This document shows positions 13,204 to 13,944 of a DNA stretch of 13,944 nucleotides, in pieces. A program made the translations under genes and the position numbers. Source of the DNA: a bacterium (GTDB taxonomy: Bacteria; Latescibacterota; UBA2968; UBA8231); assembly GCA_027593305.1 (NCBI GenBank), contig JAQCJA010000068.1, forward strand, positions 1 through 13,944. The letters run 5' to 3'. Position 1 is the first letter of the stretch. Each line of letters begins with the position of its first letter. The notes below the pieces were generated by a model. It was not told where the DNA came from. It searched no databases and was given only the letters and a program-made list of their open reading frames with translations.

Positions 13204-13944
13204 CTAGCGCAGCAGCATGACCTTGTGGGTCGCCTGCTGCCCACTGGCTGCAGCCCGCACCAGGTAGACGCCGCTGGCTGCGGGCCGACCGTCGGCCCCC
13301 ACCCCGTGCCAGCGAAGTTGGTGTACGCCTGCTGCCAACCAGCCGCGATGCAGTGTCATCAGGCGTTGCCCGTTGAGACCGAAAACCGCTACCTCCACCC
13401 AGCCCCCGCCGGCAAGTTGCAGGGGCAGGACGGTTGTGGCGTTAAAGGGGTTGGGATAGGCAGCCGTCAGCGCGAAGTCACTCGGATCCACGCCCCGCAC
13501 ATCGGTGACGGCGGTACTCGTACCGCCGACAAAGACGTTGAAGCCGCCGCGAAAGAAGAAAACGCCCCGCACGCCGGTAAACAGGCGCAGTTGCTGGTCC
13601 CCTTCCAGGTCCGTCGGCAGCGCTACAGACAGGGTGAAACGGCCGTTCTCGACTGCAGCGCCGAAACTGGTGGTCTCACCGTCGGCGGCGACGAGTTCGA
13701 CGATGACGGCATCCACAGTGGCCTGGGTTGTCGTGCCGGCAACCGTCAGGGTTGTGCCGACAGTCAGTTGCGTCGGCAGCGGTTCGGTGAGGACCAGCGC
13801 GTCAAAGAATCCCCGCGGCAGCACGATGGGTCCCGATCCCGGCTCCACCTGTACCGGCGCGAAGGAGCCGGCAAATTCACTGTCGTGGTTGCCGCCGACG
13901 AACAGATCCAGCGCCAGATCTGCAGCCTGCTCATGAGCGAAGAC
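13204..13944 (-). CDS. Secreted protein with C-terminal FlgD-like/type IX-like sorting domain (5' end beyond window)
   Basis: The frame is open from the right window edge for 246 codons to TAG at 13206-13204, so only the C-terminal part is seen. The last roughly 85 residues begin at AAYPNPFNATTVLPLQL and run through VEVAVFGLNGQRLMTLHRGW, GVHQLRWHG, GRPAASGVYLVRAA and KVMLLR. This is the typical FlgD-Ig-like or Por-secretion-tail domain found on surface and secreted proteins of FCB-type bacteria. The part before it is beta-rich, with repeated Thr/Val strands (LTVGTTLTVAGTTTQATV) and FFFRGGFNVFVGG, and suggests another Ig-like domain. The function of the whole protein is unknown. A GTG-started frame at 13848 is internal and not a real start. 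The gene converges with the M48 gene across a 23-nt gap. Confidence 0.85.
   Translation of the reverse strand, partial: VFAHEQAADLALDLFVGGNHDSEFAGSFAPVQVEPGSGPIVLPRGFFDALVLTEPLPTQLTVGTTLTVAGTTTQATVDAVIVELVAADGETTSFGAAVENGRFTLSVALPTDLEGDQQLRLFTGVRGVFFFRGGFNVFVGGTSTAVTDVRGVDPSDFALTAAYPNPFNATTVLPLQLAGGGWVEVAVFGLNGQRLMTLHRGWLAAGVHQLRWHGVGADGRPAASGVYLVRAAASGQQATHKVMLLR

Noticed and set aside
1..13944. CRISPR arrays, insertion sequences, integrases or prophage genes
   Set aside because: No repeat-spacer pattern, transposase or integrase motif, or terminal inverted repeats were seen on either strand.

Overview
This is a GC-rich bacterial window (by eye about 60-65% GC) with tightly packed genes. 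Two partial genes run off its edges. The likely source is a didermal bacterium of the FCB kind or a nearby uncultured phylum such as Latescibacterota, Gemmatimonadota or KSB1. The clues are a C-terminal 'YPNPFN' beta-sandwich tail on a secreted protein, an NfeD/flotillin operon, a YfiR-type periplasmic protein beside a CHASE8-type histidine kinase, and an M48 lipoprotein. No phylum-specific marker is present, so this placement is inference.

Left part (1-3771, minus strand). A metal-dependent amidohydrolase overlaps by 13 nt a short GT-C-like multispanning membrane protein. A candidate terminator follows, then a 298-nt gap holding a strong 40-nt hairpin, then an ATP-grasp ligase that runs off the left edge.

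Centre (3772-7371, plus strand). A divergent promoter region precedes a four-gene operon: long NfeD (ClpP-like serine protease plus membrane and OB-fold domains), short NfeD, flotillin-like FloA, and an unnamed single-span protein. The first three form a known functional-membrane-microdomain cluster. The fourth gene starts two bases after floA and is a plausible partner.

7429-7949. A complete tRNA-Leu(CAA) with encoded CCA is followed by a short hairpin, a perfect ArsR-type operator and an arsR whose homology stops after about 41 codons. This looks like the relic of a lost arsenic-resistance unit.

Right part (7844-13944). A Rieske [2Fe-2S] protein with a long helical C-terminal part (minus) diverges from a stand-alone receiver-domain response regulator (plus). 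The regulator converges on a YfiR-like/CHASE8-like histidine kinase pair (minus), with a perfect 8-bp inverted repeat across both stop codons. A new promoter then drives a 47-aa membrane peptide overlapping an M48 metalloprotease lipoprotein (plus). The last feature is the 3' end of a secreted protein with a C-terminal sorting-type domain (minus). The most interesting unit is the YfiR/CHASE8/histidine-kinase/receiver cluster, which resembles the Pseudomonas YfiR-YfiN switch with the diguanylate-cyclase output replaced by a phosphorelay.
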